A DNA stretch of 49,379 bases, taken from positions 1 to 49,379 of the forward strand of contig JANLGW010000143.1 of assembly GCA_024653965.1 (NCBI GenBank), read 5' to 3'. Every line of letters begins with the position of its first letter. Positions within the stretch are counted from its first letter, which is position 1. Below the pieces are notes generated by a model. It saw only the letters and a program-made list of their open reading frames with translations. It was not told the origin of the DNA and searched no databases. This DNA is from Rhodospirillales bacterium. GTDB taxonomy: Bacteria; Pseudomonadota; Alphaproteobacteria; Rhodospirillales; Magnetovibrionaceae. This document shows, one piece after another, positions 33,651 to 42,844 of the stretch. Both the position numbers and the translations under genes were made by a program.

Positions 33651-34016
33651 TTAAAATAAGCCGTGTCCAGGGTGAAATTGATCGTAATCGCAGAGCAGTT
33701 CCTCGCCCGCCGCAATGTCGCGCGTGGCCACCGTGTCGGTCTCGCAGTCGGTGTTGGGCGTAGCGCTGTGGTTCATGAAGCGCGCGTGATCGCCATCCAG
33801 CAGGTGAATGTCGCTGCCCACCCATTCAGGGTAAGAATAGGTCGCGACGAAGCTGCGTGCGGGTTCGGGCAGCGCTTCGCGTTCGGCTTTGGTGAAGCGG
33901 CGGTCGGTGCGCTCGTCGAAGCGCCAGATGGTGGTGCCTTTGGCGATGGCTTCGGTCGCGAACAGGCCGATGCCGTGAATGGAACTCAGGCCAAGATGGG
34001 TTTTAACCAGCAGCAT
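33651..34016 (-). CDS. SET-domain protein, copy 1
   Basis: Protein of 121 residues made almost only of a SET fold, the lysine methyltransferase family of eukaryotes also found in some bacteria. SET motifs are GIGLFATEAIAKGTTIW (N-terminal), the GDHARFMNHSATPNTDCE signature (R-F-x-NHS-x-x-PN) and AGEELLCDYDQFHPGHG (catalytic Tyr region). The length is shorter than most active SET enzymes. ATG 34016 is chosen because the frame upstream overlaps the second SET gene. Lies 20 bases after that gene in the same direction. The substrate is unknown; ribosomal proteins or cytochrome c are guesses. Confidence 0.85.
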   Translation of the reverse strand: MLLVKTHLGLSSIHGIGLFATEAIAKGTTIWRFDERTDRRFTKAEREALPEPARSFVATYSYPEWVGSDIHLLDGDHARFMNHSATPNTDCETDTVATRDIAAGEELLCDYDQFHPGHGLF

Positions 34017-34036
34017 GTTGAAATCCGCCTCAAAGA

Positions 34037-34474
34037 TTAAAGGATGCAGCGTTCTTCGGGCGCTTTGTGATCGCACCAGCACGGACGCCCCAATTTCACC
34101 AAGTCCATATCGTGATAGTTCAGCGTCAATTGTTCGTCCTTGCGTATCGGGCGGGTGGTTTCCACCACCAATACGCCCGCGTCGCAGCGGCAATTGGCTT
34201 CGCAGGAATGGTTGATGAAGTCGATACCTTCGATGTGCACGCCGGGCGGGGGCATGATCGTGTAGAGTTTGTCTTCGGTGAGTTTAAGGTGGATGGACCA
34301 CGCGCCGTTTTGATCGCGCCAATCCACATTGCCCTGTTCATCGACGGTGAAGACTTCTGCCACGCCGTCGAAAACACCGACGACACTGCCTTGTTCAAGA
34401 TCGGTGAGGGCAAATACCCCACACTCACCGGAGACGCTACGCACTTCGATCATCGTGCTATTGGTCCAGCTCAA
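34037..34474 (-). CDS. SET-domain protein, copy 2
   Basis: Protein of 145 residues. SET motifs are SGECGVFALTDLEQGSVVGV, GIDFINHSCEANCRCDAG and KDEQLTLNYHDMDLVKLGR. A post-SET-like Cys pattern follows in RPCWCDHKAPEERC, which can bind zinc near the active site. TTG 34474 was kept as start because GGAGGA lies five bases before it; ATG 34453 is the alternative. The two tandem SET proteins differ strongly in sequence, so they are not a recent duplication and may form a heteromer. Confidence 0.85.
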   Translation of the reverse strand: MSWTNSTMIEVRSVSGECGVFALTDLEQGSVVGVFDGVAEVFTVDEQGNVDWRDQNGAWSIHLKLTEDKLYTIMPPPGVHIEGIDFINHSCEANCRCDAGVLVVETTRPIRKDEQLTLNYHDMDLVKLGRPCWCDHKAPEERCIL

Positions 34475-34645
34475 CTATTCCTCCACAGATGCCCAGTTTA
34501 CGGCGTGTAAACGTGTGGATATTGCCCGGTTAATGAGACGCTTACAATGTCTCTCTTTGGGTTTGTTCTGGGGGCGTAATGCAGGTTGGGGCGGCAGTCT
34601 AACACCATAGTGTTGTTGACTTTTTTTAAGAACAGGCCCCGCCGG

Positions 34646-37573
34646 TCATTGGGGGCGACGTGAAAAAACATCCGTGATCGTGGCGGTTAAATCGGCGACA
34701 TTTATGGGTTTTGTCAGATATGCAAGAAAACCCGCCTCTTTTCCCCGTTGGACTTCTCCCGGCATAGCATCGGCGCTGATGGCGAAGACGGGAATTTCGA
34801 GGGTTTTTTCATGGCGACGCAATTCGGCCAATGCTTCATACCCGTTCATGCCGGGCAGGTTGATATCCATCAAAATCAAATCAGGTTTGTCACGGATGGC
34901 GATGGCTATTCCCAATTCGGCGGTGTGTGCGGTTTTCAACCCGATCCCCGTCAAATTAGCGACGATATATTCCATCAAGGCGATGTTGTCCGGGTTGTCT
35001 TCGATGTACAAAATCAGGCCTTTTTTAGAGTCTGTTACGGGTTGCTTCTTGCCTGCCTGAGATGCCTGGGATGGGTTGATTTGGTGGTTGATCGCCAAAG
35101 GAAACGATATCCAAAATGTCGATCCAAAGCCTTCGGTGCTTTCAAATTCCAGGCGTCCACCCATCGCACGAAGCAGGCGTTGGGTGATCGTCAGCCCGAT
35201 GCCGGTTCCTTCAATATTGGAGTTTTCCGCGCCCAAGCGGGAAAACGGCTTAAACAGCTCGGTTTGAAGTTTTTGGGGAATGCCCAGGCCGGTATCGGCA
35301 ATGGCGATACGCTGCATTTTGTCGTCGGTGATGGTGCTGCTGAGGATTACCTTACCGCCCGTGCGATTATATTTTATGGCGTTGGACAGAAGGTTGAGCA
35401 ACACCTGTTTGAAGCGGGTGCGATCGGCTAAGATAGTTGCCCCGATGAAGCCATCGGCCTCAATGCTTACGTCCAACTTATGGGTCAGCGCCTTGGCCGC
35501 AGAAATGCATTCTTCGATTACCTGCCGAGTTTCGACCGGTTCGATGGAGATGTTCATGTGCCCGCTCTCGATCTGCGCTAAATTTAGCACGTCGTTGATC
35601 AGGTCCAGCAAGTGTTTGCCGCCCTTTAAGATTTGATTGACGGCGTTCGTTTGTTTTTCGCTTAACGGCTCTTGCGGATTTAATTCGAGAACTTGAGCGA
35701 AGCCCAAAATCGCATTTAGGGGCGTGCGCAGTTCATGGCTCATGGACGAGAGGAACTGTGATTTGGCCAAGTTCGCCTTCTCGGCGGCCTCTTTTGCCAG
35801 ATACAATTCATGTTCATTTTGTTTTCTTTTGGTGATTTCGGAAAGGGTGCCCGACATACGCAGCGGCTTGTCGTCATCGGACCATTCCACGACCTTGCCA
35901 CGATTATGAACCCAGACCCATTCACCATTTTTGTGGCGCACGCGATATTCATATTCGTAATGATCGGTATCGTCTGAAAAATAGTTTTTCAATAACGTTG
36001 AATAGGCGGCTTGATCATCGGGGTGGACATACCTCAGCATGGTTTGAATATTAATAGGGGCGAGTTCGTTCAGGGTATAACCGATGATTTCCGCCCACCG
36101 GTCATTGAGGATTATTTCACCGGTCTGGACGTTCCATTCCCATGTGCCGATATTCGTGCTCCAAATGATTTCACTCAGTCGTTGGCGTTGCAGCGCCATT
36201 TCCTGTTCGTATTTTTTTTGTTCGGTAATGTCTTCCTTGACAGCAAGATAATTGGAGATATTGCCGTTGAGATCGCGGATGGGCGAAATTCTTGCCAACT
36301 CCCAGAATAAATGACCGTTCTTTTTGCGATTCAGAAATTCCCCTCGCCACGGTTTGCCGGTTGTGATGTCTTTCCATAGCTGCGCATATTCTTCGTCGGG
36401 CGTGTAGCCGGATTTGAGGATGCTTGGTTTGAGTCCATAAACTTCGTTGCGCTCATAACCGGTCAGTGTGGAAAACCATGGATTGACATATTCGATACAG
36501 CCGTTCGTATCGGTGATCATGATGCTTGCGGAGCTTTGTTCTACGGCAAAGAAAAAACGCCGGATCATCATTTCGCGTTGTTGGTCCTTGCGGATGCGGC
36601 CAAAAGAAAATGCCAGGAAAATAATAATGCTGACGGTCAGGGTAAGCCCGGCAAGAGCGATGTTTCGTCGCTCGGCACTCCATGAGGCCAGAACATTCGG
36701 GAAGGAGCGGGACAGACCGAGGTAAATTGGAAAATGGGGAATTTGATATAGGGTGATGAATTCATCGGCCGCGCTTAGGCGCTGTTTTTGTTCCGGACCC
36801 CCGTGACTTTGCATTGATTTAAAATGGGTCAATATTCTGTCGAGGGCTGGGGGCGACGCGGGTTGCTCAGTGAGCTTGACGGGGGGCCAGGCCGTGATGA
36901 CGACACCATCCGCATCAAATAGAACGGCATTTTCGAAACCGCCGAATTCGTCGTCCGCTACAATAGCCTGTATGGTGGACAGATCGGCCAAGAGCCGAAC
37001 AACTCCCAAAAACTCTCCAGTTGCGCCCACCACGCTCCTGCTCAAGCTGATGAGCGGAGTCTCATCCGGTCGGCTTGCGGGTAGAGGCTTAAAGATAAAA
37101 TCGACGTATTGCTCTTTGTGTTTTAAGAAAAATGGTTCCGTTTCAACAGAACGCACGTCAAGTTTTGGGGAATCGTCTCTTGCAATTGCGCGTCCATCGG
37201 CATTGAAAAAATAGAGGTGATGATGCAAATCCTCTCCTCTGAATCGGCGGTTGATGTCATCAAAAAAAACTGAAGAATTTTTACCTTTGAAAAAATCCTC
37301 AACGTGGGCGCTTGTCAGGGTGTCATTTAGGTCGTGGATCAATTCGTTCAGATTTGAATTAATTTTATCGCCCAAGGCTCTTGCTTGGTATTGGAGCGTG
37401 ATTTCGGCCACGTCTAGGGCCGCACGACGCGATTGCCATAAACTCCATCCCAGAGCGCTGACAATGATGCCCAAAATAGCGACGGACAGGAACATGCTGA
37501 AAACGTAGGGACGACCTACATCCGAGGATTTGATGTCCTTCCAACTTAGCTTTTCGTTATTGGGCGGTTCCAT
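34646..37573 (-). CDS. Hybrid sensor histidine kinase with dCache-like sensor, two PAS and receiver
   Basis: Membrane kinase of 975 residues. TM1 is about 25-47, a large periplasmic region follows (about 48-300, dCache-like with LHHHLYFFNADGRAIA and AVLFDADGVVITAWP), TM2 about 305-328. Then two PAS/PAC domains (about 345-465, 470-590), HisKA with FLSSMSHELRTPLNAILGFA, HATPase (QVLLNLLSNAIKYNR, IADTGLGIP, GTGIGLTITQRL) and a C-terminal receiver (LYIEDNPDN, LILMDINLPGMNGYEAL, FAISADAM, YLTKPI). No Hpt is fused. ATG 37573 overlaps the end of the DctP-like gene by 17 bases; GTG 37582 is an alternative. The overlap ties the kinase to the binding protein. Confidence 0.93.
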   Translation of the reverse strand: MEPPNNEKLSWKDIKSSDVGRPYVFSMFLSVAILGIIVSALGWSLWQSRRAALDVAEITLQYQARALGDKINSNLNELIHDLNDTLTSAHVEDFFKGKNSSVFFDDINRRFRGEDLHHHLYFFNADGRAIARDDSPKLDVRSVETEPFFLKHKEQYVDFIFKPLPASRPDETPLISLSRSVVGATGEFLGVVRLLADLSTIQAIVADDEFGGFENAVLFDADGVVITAWPPVKLTEQPASPPALDRILTHFKSMQSHGGPEQKQRLSAADEFITLYQIPHFPIYLGLSRSFPNVLASWSAERRNIALAGLTLTVSIIIFLAFSFGRIRKDQQREMMIRRFFFAVEQSSASIMITDTNGCIEYVNPWFSTLTGYERNEVYGLKPSILKSGYTPDEEYAQLWKDITTGKPWRGEFLNRKKNGHLFWELARISPIRDLNGNISNYLAVKEDITEQKKYEQEMALQRQRLSEIIWSTNIGTWEWNVQTGEIILNDRWAEIIGYTLNELAPINIQTMLRYVHPDDQAAYSTLLKNYFSDDTDHYEYEYRVRHKNGEWVWVHNRGKVVEWSDDDKPLRMSGTLSEITKRKQNEHELYLAKEAAEKANLAKSQFLSSMSHELRTPLNAILGFAQVLELNPQEPLSEKQTNAVNQILKGGKHLLDLINDVLNLAQIESGHMNISIEPVETRQVIEECISAAKALTHKLDVSIEADGFIGATILADRTRFKQVLLNLLSNAIKYNRTGGKVILSSTITDDKMQRIAIADTGLGIPQKLQTELFKPFSRLGAENSNIEGTGIGLTITQRLLRAMGGRLEFESTEGFGSTFWISFPLAINHQINPSQASQAGKKQPVTDSKKGLILYIEDNPDNIALMEYIVANLTGIGLKTAHTAELGIAIAIRDKPDLILMDINLPGMNGYEALAELRRHEKTLEIPVFAISADAMPGEVQRGKEAGFLAYLTKPINVADLTATITDVFSRRPQ

Positions 37574-38597
37574 CTTTCTCACTCAATTTAGACATCACGG
37601 CGGTTGCGAGTTCCGGATTGATCCCCATCTTCTCGATCAAGCCCGGCTGTTTGGAAATCATCTGCTCTCTCCACCGCGCAAGTTCATCGGAGGAAGGGAC
37701 GACAATTTGCACGCCATTGTCCTTTAGTGTTTGAGACGCCTCTTTCTGCGCCTCTGCGGCCATTAATCGGCCTTCATCGACAACGCTTTCCCATGTTTCG
37801 GAAATGATCTGCTGTGTTTCAGGAGACAGCCGCGTCCAGAATTTTTCAGACATGAGCGGCACATATTGCGGGAAGTATTCTTTGTCTTCGAATGCGTAAC
37901 GAATGCCCCGTTCCCATAACCGGGCGCTCACGACGGTCGCATGCGTCGTTAAAACGCCGTCAACGGTTCCGTGATCCAAAGCTTGCGGCAAATCGGGCCA
38001 TGGAATGATTCTTGGAATTGCCCCCAGGGCTTCAAGGCGTAGTCCGTTGGCTTCCCCTCCCGGCGAGCGGATTTGCATGCCGGAGATGTCTTCATGGCGG
38101 TTGATTTTATGCTTCACGCCATATAAATGCGCAAAGCCGAGATCAATCCACCGTCCCAGAACTTTGACCTTCAGCGTTTCGGCTATTTTGAGATTGATCG
38201 CCTGACCGATTTCGCCATCGTGAAGCTCATAGTTGACGTCGGCTTCCCGACCGTAAAACATCGGAAGCAGAAAAATTCCTATATTGGGCTCATAACGGTC
38301 AAGTTGCCAGGTTCCGGGGACGGCCATTTCGACTTTCCCTTCGCCAATGGCGTCAACCACATTGCTGTCGCGAAACAGGCGGGCACTGTGATGGAGTTCC
38401 ACACGGAGTGAATCTTTCAATTTTTCAGCCAGACGGTCCGCGAACAATTGCACCACGCGCGTCTGGACGTGTTCGGCGCTGTTTTCCGTTGAAATTCTCA
38501 GCAGCGGTAAATTTTCCGCGGGCAACGCATCCGGCGCGATGAATGCCGCCATTAAAATGATCACCCAAAATTTTATGATTTTGATTTTCTTGAACAC
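37557..38597 (-). CDS. DctP/TAXI-type TRAP periplasmic binding protein, orphan
   Basis: Periplasmic solute-binding protein of 346 residues. A signal peptide at 1-26 (FKKIKIIKFWVIILMAAFIA) ends near PAEN. DctP features are LRISTENSAEHVQTRVVQLF at the mature start, VVDAIGEGKVEMAVPGTWQL in the first lobe, and the signature DISGMQIRSPGGEANGLRLE around the conserved Arg of the carboxylate-binding site. DLPQALDHGTVDGVLTTHAT follows. No DctQ or DctM membrane genes lie nearby; instead the gene overlaps a hybrid kinase gene. It is therefore likely a sensory rather than a transport subunit. GTG 38597, with GGGAGA upstream. Confidence 0.88.
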   Translation of the reverse strand: MFKKIKIIKFWVIILMAAFIAPDALPAENLPLLRISTENSAEHVQTRVVQLFADRLAEKLKDSLRVELHHSARLFRDSNVVDAIGEGKVEMAVPGTWQLDRYEPNIGIFLLPMFYGREADVNYELHDGEIGQAINLKIAETLKVKVLGRWIDLGFAHLYGVKHKINRHEDISGMQIRSPGGEANGLRLEALGAIPRIIPWPDLPQALDHGTVDGVLTTHATVVSARLWERGIRYAFEDKEYFPQYVPLMSEKFWTRLSPETQQIISETWESVVDEGRLMAAEAQKEASQTLKDNGVQIVVPSSDELARWREQMISKQPGLIEKMGINPELATAVMSKLSEKDGTAQ

Positions 38598-38925
38598 AAT
38601 GCATCTCCCGCTAAACCGTTTGCACGGTGTTTATGGACAGAAATACCCGCTGCAAAAGATAACCCTTAAAATCATCTTGTTACGATCATGCGCCGCCGTT
38701 TTTTATGGTTGTTGCGCTGAGCCAGAAATAAAATTGCCCTAAATTGTCACATAGGCGGAGAGCGCAAACAACAACGCTGATTTTTCAACTAAAAAGCGAT
38801 CTACGCCGCCAATTTGCAGGTGCCGATGACAGTCCCTTCGCGCTTTTAAACCTTCATGTTGATACTTGACGCATTAATATTCATGGAGCAAATATGAATG
38901 CAGACCTTTTGGAAAAGGAACGGCG
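38598..38925. other. Divergent intergenic region before the hydrogenase-4-like operon
   Basis: It should hold promoters for the DctP/kinase pair and the XRE-hyf operon. No strong -35/-10 pair was fixed. A 21-bp inverted repeat lies at 38879-38899, and a possible 11-codon leader ORF at 38894-38929 ends by overlapping the XRE start (ATGA). Confidence 0.45.
38879..38899 (+). promoter_or_regulatory. Possible operator before the XRE-hyf operon
   Basis: ATTCAT (38879-38884) and ATGAAT (38894-38899) form an inverted repeat with nine bases between, 21 bp in all, 27 bases before the XRE start. The size fits an operator for a dimeric helix-turn-helix repressor, but no comparison was possible. Confidence 0.3.
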
Positions 38926-39222
38926 ATGATCACTGCGGCTCAGTTGCGCGCGGCGCGGGCGCTTCTTGGGATAGACCAAAAAACCCTGGCCGGATTGGCG
39001 GGCGTTTCGGTTCCGACGATTCAGCGCATGGAAGCGAGTCAGGGTAATGTGCGTGGCGTGGTCGACAGCCTGATCAAGGTCGTTGACGCGCTCAACGGCG
39101 CGGGTGTCGAGTTGGTCGCCGATGGCTCGATCAGCGGTCCGGCGGGGTGCGGCGTGCGTCTTAAATCAACGGCGGAACAGAACGCTTCGTCTGAGGGGGA
39201 GGGTGGTCGTGTTGGCGGTTGA
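38926..39222 (+). CDS. XRE-family helix-turn-helix regulator
   Basis: Small DNA-binding protein of 98 residues. The helix-turn-helix covers about residues 1-45: ITAAQLRAARALLGIDQKTL, then AGLAGVSVPTIQRMEAS with the recognition helix VSVPTIQRMEA. The rest is short (VVDSLIKVVDALNGAGVELV). ATG 38926 with AAGGAA six bases before. Its stop lies inside the start of the HyfB-like gene (overlap about 14 bases), so it is translationally coupled to the operon and is likely its own regulator. Signal unknown. Confidence 0.85.
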   Translation: MITAAQLRAARALLGIDQKTLAGLAGVSVPTIQRMEASQGNVRGVVDSLIKVVDALNGAGVELVADGSISGPAGCGVRLKSTAEQNASSEGEGGRVGG

Positions 39223-41221
39223 TTTAGCGATCCTTTGCGTCGGGCTTTTTTTGGCCTTGGCGCTCGCCGCCATCGTCGCAAGCGGCAAGCCTGCCGCATC
39301 GACCTTCATTTATGTAGCCGCCATTGTTCCTTGCGGGCTTGTCGGCATCATCGGACTGACGGTGCTGCTCGGCGGCGTCGAGGTATCCAAAGCCGTATTG
39401 CCGATCGGCCTTCCCTGGCTTGGCGCACATTTTCGGCTTGATGCTCTTTCGGCTTTCTTTCTGTTCATCATCGGCTTAGGCGGCGCCATCACCAGCCTGT
39501 ATGCGATCGGGTATGGCCGCCACGAGCATGAACCGCATCGGGTGCTGCCATTCTATCCCGCATTTTTGGGCGCGATGGTGTTGGTCGTTTTGGCCGATGA
39601 CGCCTTTAGCTTTCTGCTGTCGTGGGAGGTCATGTCGCTTTTATCGTGGGCGCTGGTCTTGGCGCATCACCGCAAGGCGGGCACGCAAAAGGCCGCTTAC
39701 GTCTATTTGGTGATGGCCGGATTTGGCACCATGTCACTGCTGTTGGCGTTTGGTCTGCTGGTCGGCGGCGAAGGCGGGTACGATTTTGAAACAATCCGCG
39801 CAGGCGTGCGCTCCCCCGTTGCGGCGGCGATCATCTTGAGCCTGATGCTGCTGGGCGCCGGATCGAAGGCGGGGCTTGCGCCTTTGCACGTGTGGTTGCC
39901 TTTGGCGCATCCCGCAGCGCCCAGTCATGTCTCGGCATTGATGAGCGGCGTCATGACCAAGGTCGCGCTTTATGGGTTCATTCGCGTGGTTTTCGATTTG
40001 CTCGGTCCGCTGGAGTGGTGGATGAGTCCAGTGGTCATCTTGCTGGGCGCGGCGACGGCGGTGCTCGGCATCTTCAATGCGATGATGGAAAACGACATCA
40101 AACGCGCGCTGGCTTATAGTACGATCGAAAACATCGGCGTGATCTTTGCCGCGCTCGGGTTGGCGTTGGCCTTTCGCGCCAACGGCATGGTGGCCGAGGC
40201 GGCGCTGGCGTTCACCGCCGCCCTCTTTCATATTTTTAACCACATGATCTTTAAAAGCCTACTGTTCATGGGTGCCGGTTCGGTTCTGAATGCGACCGGA
40301 TTGCGTGATCTTGATGGCCTTGGGGGGCTGATCCACCGTATGCCGGTGACGGGCTTGCTGGTTTTAATCGGCGTCACGGCGATTTCCGCGTTGCCGCCGC
40401 TGAATGGCTTTGCTTCGGAATGGTTGATCTTCCAGTCCATTCTGACCAGCCCGAATTTGCCCCAGTCCGGCTTGCAGATCATCGTTCCCGCAACTGGCGC
40501 TTTATTGGCGCTTGCCGCCGCCCTTGCTGCGGCCTGTTTCGTGAGGCTCTATGGGGTTGGTTTTTTAGGCCGACCGCGCAGCGATGCCGCGCGCGATGCG
40601 CTCGAGGTGGATCGGTTCTCGTTGGGCGCGATGATCATCCTGGCTGCGATTTGCGTGCTTGCGGGCGTTTTCCCCGGCATCTTTCTGGATGCCTTTGCGC
40701 CCGCGGTTACGTTGATGCTTGACGGGCGGGTGCCGATGCAGGCCGATCAACCCTGGCTGACGCTGGTGCCTATGGCTGAATCGCGCAGCACCTATAACGG
40801 TCTTTTGGTTCTTGTTTTTGTCGCGTTTTCGGCGATTGTCTCAGCCTGGGCGGTTCACCGCTTCGCTTCCCGCCGTGTGCGCCGCAGTCCTGCTTGGGAT
40901 TGCGGATTTCCCAATGCCGATCCGTTAACGCAATATGGCGCGGGCAGTTTTGCCCAGCCCGTGCGGCGGGTGCTCGGCACGATCTTGTTGCGTGCGCGTG
41001 AAGAAGTTTTGATGCCGCCGCCCGGTGATATGAGCCCCGCGCGTCATACGGTGCATGTCAAAGACCTGATCTGGGATGGCATCTACGCGCAAATCAGTTG
41101 GGCGATCAATACCGTCGCCACACGGATGAACCGGCTGCAATTCCTCACCATTCGCCGGTATCTGAGTTTAGTGATGATGTCGCTGGTTTTACTGTTGTTG
41201 GCGTTGACGATATGGAACTGA
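39209..41221 (+). CDS. hyfB: Hydrogenase-4 subunit B-like (Mrp-antiporter-like) membrane subunit
   Basis: Integral membrane protein of about 670 residues, related to HyfB/HycC and NuoL/NuoN, the proton-translocating antiporter-like subunits. Motifs include FLLSWEVMSLLSWALVLAHH, the GAGSKAGLAPLHVWLPLAHP segment with AAPSHVSALMSG (channel Lys and His), NDIKRALAYSTIENIGVIFA and HIFNHMIFKSLLFMGAGSVL. The start is GTG 39209, five to six bases behind GAGGGGGAGGG; the long open frame before it is out-of-frame XRE sequence. First structural gene of the six-gene cluster. Confidence 0.9.
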   Translation: MLAVDLAILCVGLFLALALAAIVASGKPAASTFIYVAAIVPCGLVGIIGLTVLLGGVEVSKAVLPIGLPWLGAHFRLDALSAFFLFIIGLGGAITSLYAIGYGRHEHEPHRVLPFYPAFLGAMVLVVLADDAFSFLLSWEVMSLLSWALVLAHHRKAGTQKAAYVYLVMAGFGTMSLLLAFGLLVGGEGGYDFETIRAGVRSPVAAAIILSLMLLGAGSKAGLAPLHVWLPLAHPAAPSHVSALMSGVMTKVALYGFIRVVFDLLGPLEWWMSPVVILLGAATAVLGIFNAMMENDIKRALAYSTIENIGVIFAALGLALAFRANGMVAEAALAFTAALFHIFNHMIFKSLLFMGAGSVLNATGLRDLDGLGGLIHRMPVTGLLVLIGVTAISALPPLNGFASEWLIFQSILTSPNLPQSGLQIIVPATGALLALAAALAAACFVRLYGVGFLGRPRSDAARDALEVDRFSLGAMIILAAICVLAGVFPGIFLDAFAPAVTLMLDGRVPMQADQPWLTLVPMAESRSTYNGLLVLVFVAFSAIVSAWAVHRFASRRVRRSPAWDCGFPNADPLTQYGAGSFAQPVRRVLGTILLRAREEVLMPPPGDMSPARHTVHVKDLIWDGIYAQISWAINTVATRMNRLQFLTIRRYLSLVMMSLVLLLLALTIWN

Positions 41222-42168
41222 TCGCGAACTTTTTTATTCAGGGTGTTCAGATGGCGCTGGTGGTGGCGTTGGCGCCGCTGTTGGTGGGGCTTGTGCGCAA
41301 GGTCAAGGCGCGGCTGAACCGTAGGCAGGGTGCGTCCTTGATTCAGCCCTACCGAGATATTTTGCGCCTCATGCGTAAAGATGTGGTGCTGGCGGAAAAT
41401 GCGTCATGGCTCTTTCGCGCTGCGCCCTACATGGTGTTTGCCGCCACTTGGGTGGCGGCGGCTCTGGTTCCGACCTTTGCCATGGGGCTGCAATTTAGCT
41501 GGACTGCCGATATGATCGCGATCGTCGCCCTGTTGGGCAGTGCGCGGTTTTTTCTTGCGTTGGCGGGCATGGACGTGGGCACCAGCTTTGGCGGCATTGG
41601 ATCCAGTCGTGAGATGATGATCGCCACCATGGCGGAACCGGCGATGCTGTTGACGGTTTTTTCGGTGGCCCTGGTTGCGGGGTCCACCCAGTTATCGACC
41701 GTATCTGCGGTGATGACCTCGCCCGAAGTTGGGTTGAGGGTATCGCTCGGTTTAGGTCTGGTTGCCCTGGTGATTGTGGCCATCGCCGAAAATGCGCGCA
41801 TTCCCGTCGATAACCCGGCGACCCACTTAGAACTGACCATGGTGCATGAAGCGATGGTGCTGGAATATTCGGGGCGGCACTTAGCGATGATCGAGATCGC
41901 GTCCGCGCTGAAGCTCTTGCTTTATGTCTCGCTGATCGCCTGCATCTTCTTTCCCTGGGGCATCGCGGAACGCGCTGATAGTTTGTCGAGCTATGCATTT
42001 GGCATGATCGTTTATGTTGGCAAGCTGGCCGTCGGCGGTGTGCTGTTGGCCTTTTTTGAGACGTCGGTCGCCAAGATGCGGGTGTTTCGAGTTCCCGATT
42101 TCCTTGGCGCGGCGCTGATGCTGGGCTTGCTCGGCACCTTGCTGTTGTTTGTGTCTAGGAGTTTGTGA
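41212..42168 (+). CDS. hyfC: Hydrogenase-4 subunit C-like (NuoH-like) membrane subunit
   Basis: Membrane subunit of 318 residues, related to HyfC/HycD and NuoH, the arm that connects the soluble part to the proton path. Segments are RRQGASLIQPYRDILRLMRK at the cytoplasmic entry and LEYSGRHLAMIEIASALKLL near the interface. AIAENARIPVDNPATHLELT, then TMVHEAMVLEYSG, gives the conserved acidic loop (E-x-x-R-x-P-x-D-x-P). ATG 41212 overlaps the previous stop by ten bases. Confidence 0.93.
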   Translation: MELIANFFIQGVQMALVVALAPLLVGLVRKVKARLNRRQGASLIQPYRDILRLMRKDVVLAENASWLFRAAPYMVFAATWVAAALVPTFAMGLQFSWTADMIAIVALLGSARFFLALAGMDVGTSFGGIGSSREMMIATMAEPAMLLTVFSVALVAGSTQLSTVSAVMTSPEVGLRVSLGLGLVALVIVAIAENARIPVDNPATHLELTMVHEAMVLEYSGRHLAMIEIASALKLLLYVSLIACIFFPWGIAERADSLSSYAFGMIVYVGKLAVGGVLLAFFETSVAKMRVFRVPDFLGAALMLGLLGTLLLFVSRSL

Positions 42169-42181
42169 TGGGGAGTCTGTG

Positions 42182-42844
42182 ATGGATCGGCTCGCATTCG
42201 ACATGGCGCATCTGCTGGCCGGCGGGTTGGTGTTGGTCAGCTTCATGATGATCTATCAAGATCGGCTCTATGCGCTGTTGAACGTCTTTGCCTTGCATGC
42301 GGTGGTGCTGTCGATGTCGGTTGCCTGGCAGGCCTGGATTCAAGATGCGCCGCATCTTTATATCACCGCCGGCATCGCGCTGGTTTTTAAGGCGCTTATC
42401 ATTCCGGGCGCGTTGCATCGCATTATTCAGCGTTTAGGCATTCACCGCGAGGTCGAAAATGTCGTGGGCGTGGGGCCGACCATGCTGGCGGGTATGGGGC
42501 TGGTGTCTTTGTCTATCGTTTTGATGCTGCGTCTGACCGAAGTGGCCGATGCCTTCGCTCGTGAAGACTTGGCCTTTTCACTTTCGGTGTTGCTGCTGGG
42601 GCTTTTAATGATGATCACCCGACGTAATGCCGTCAGTCAGGTGGTCGGTTTTATGTCGCTGGAAAACGGCTTGATCTTAGCCGCGACCGGCGCCAAGGGC
42701 ATGCCGCTGGTGGTCGAGATCAGCGTGGCTTTTTCGGTCCTGATCGCCTTCATCGTGATCGGCGTATTTCTGTTTCGCATTCGCGAGCGGTTTGACAGCG
42801 TGGATATCAGCGCGCTTGACGATTTCCGGGGCGACAAAAAATGA
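42182..42844 (+). CDS. hyfE: Hydrogenase-4 subunit E-like (NuoK-related) membrane subunit
   Basis: Membrane protein of 220 residues with about six to seven helices. It resembles HyfE, which carries a NuoK-like half with SVLLLGLLMMITRRNAVSQV and GFMSLENGLILAATGAKGMP (conserved Glu in SLENG). GGGGAG lies six bases before ATG 42182; earlier codons in frame are part of the preceding gene's end. The stop overlaps the hyfF start (ATGA). Confidence 0.9.
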   Translation: MDRLAFDMAHLLAGGLVLVSFMMIYQDRLYALLNVFALHAVVLSMSVAWQAWIQDAPHLYITAGIALVFKALIIPGALHRIIQRLGIHREVENVVGVGPTMLAGMGLVSLSIVLMLRLTEVADAFAREDLAFSLSVLLLGLLMMITRRNAVSQVVGFMSLENGLILAATGAKGMPLVVEISVAFSVLIAFIVIGVFLFRIRERFDSVDISALDDFRGDKK

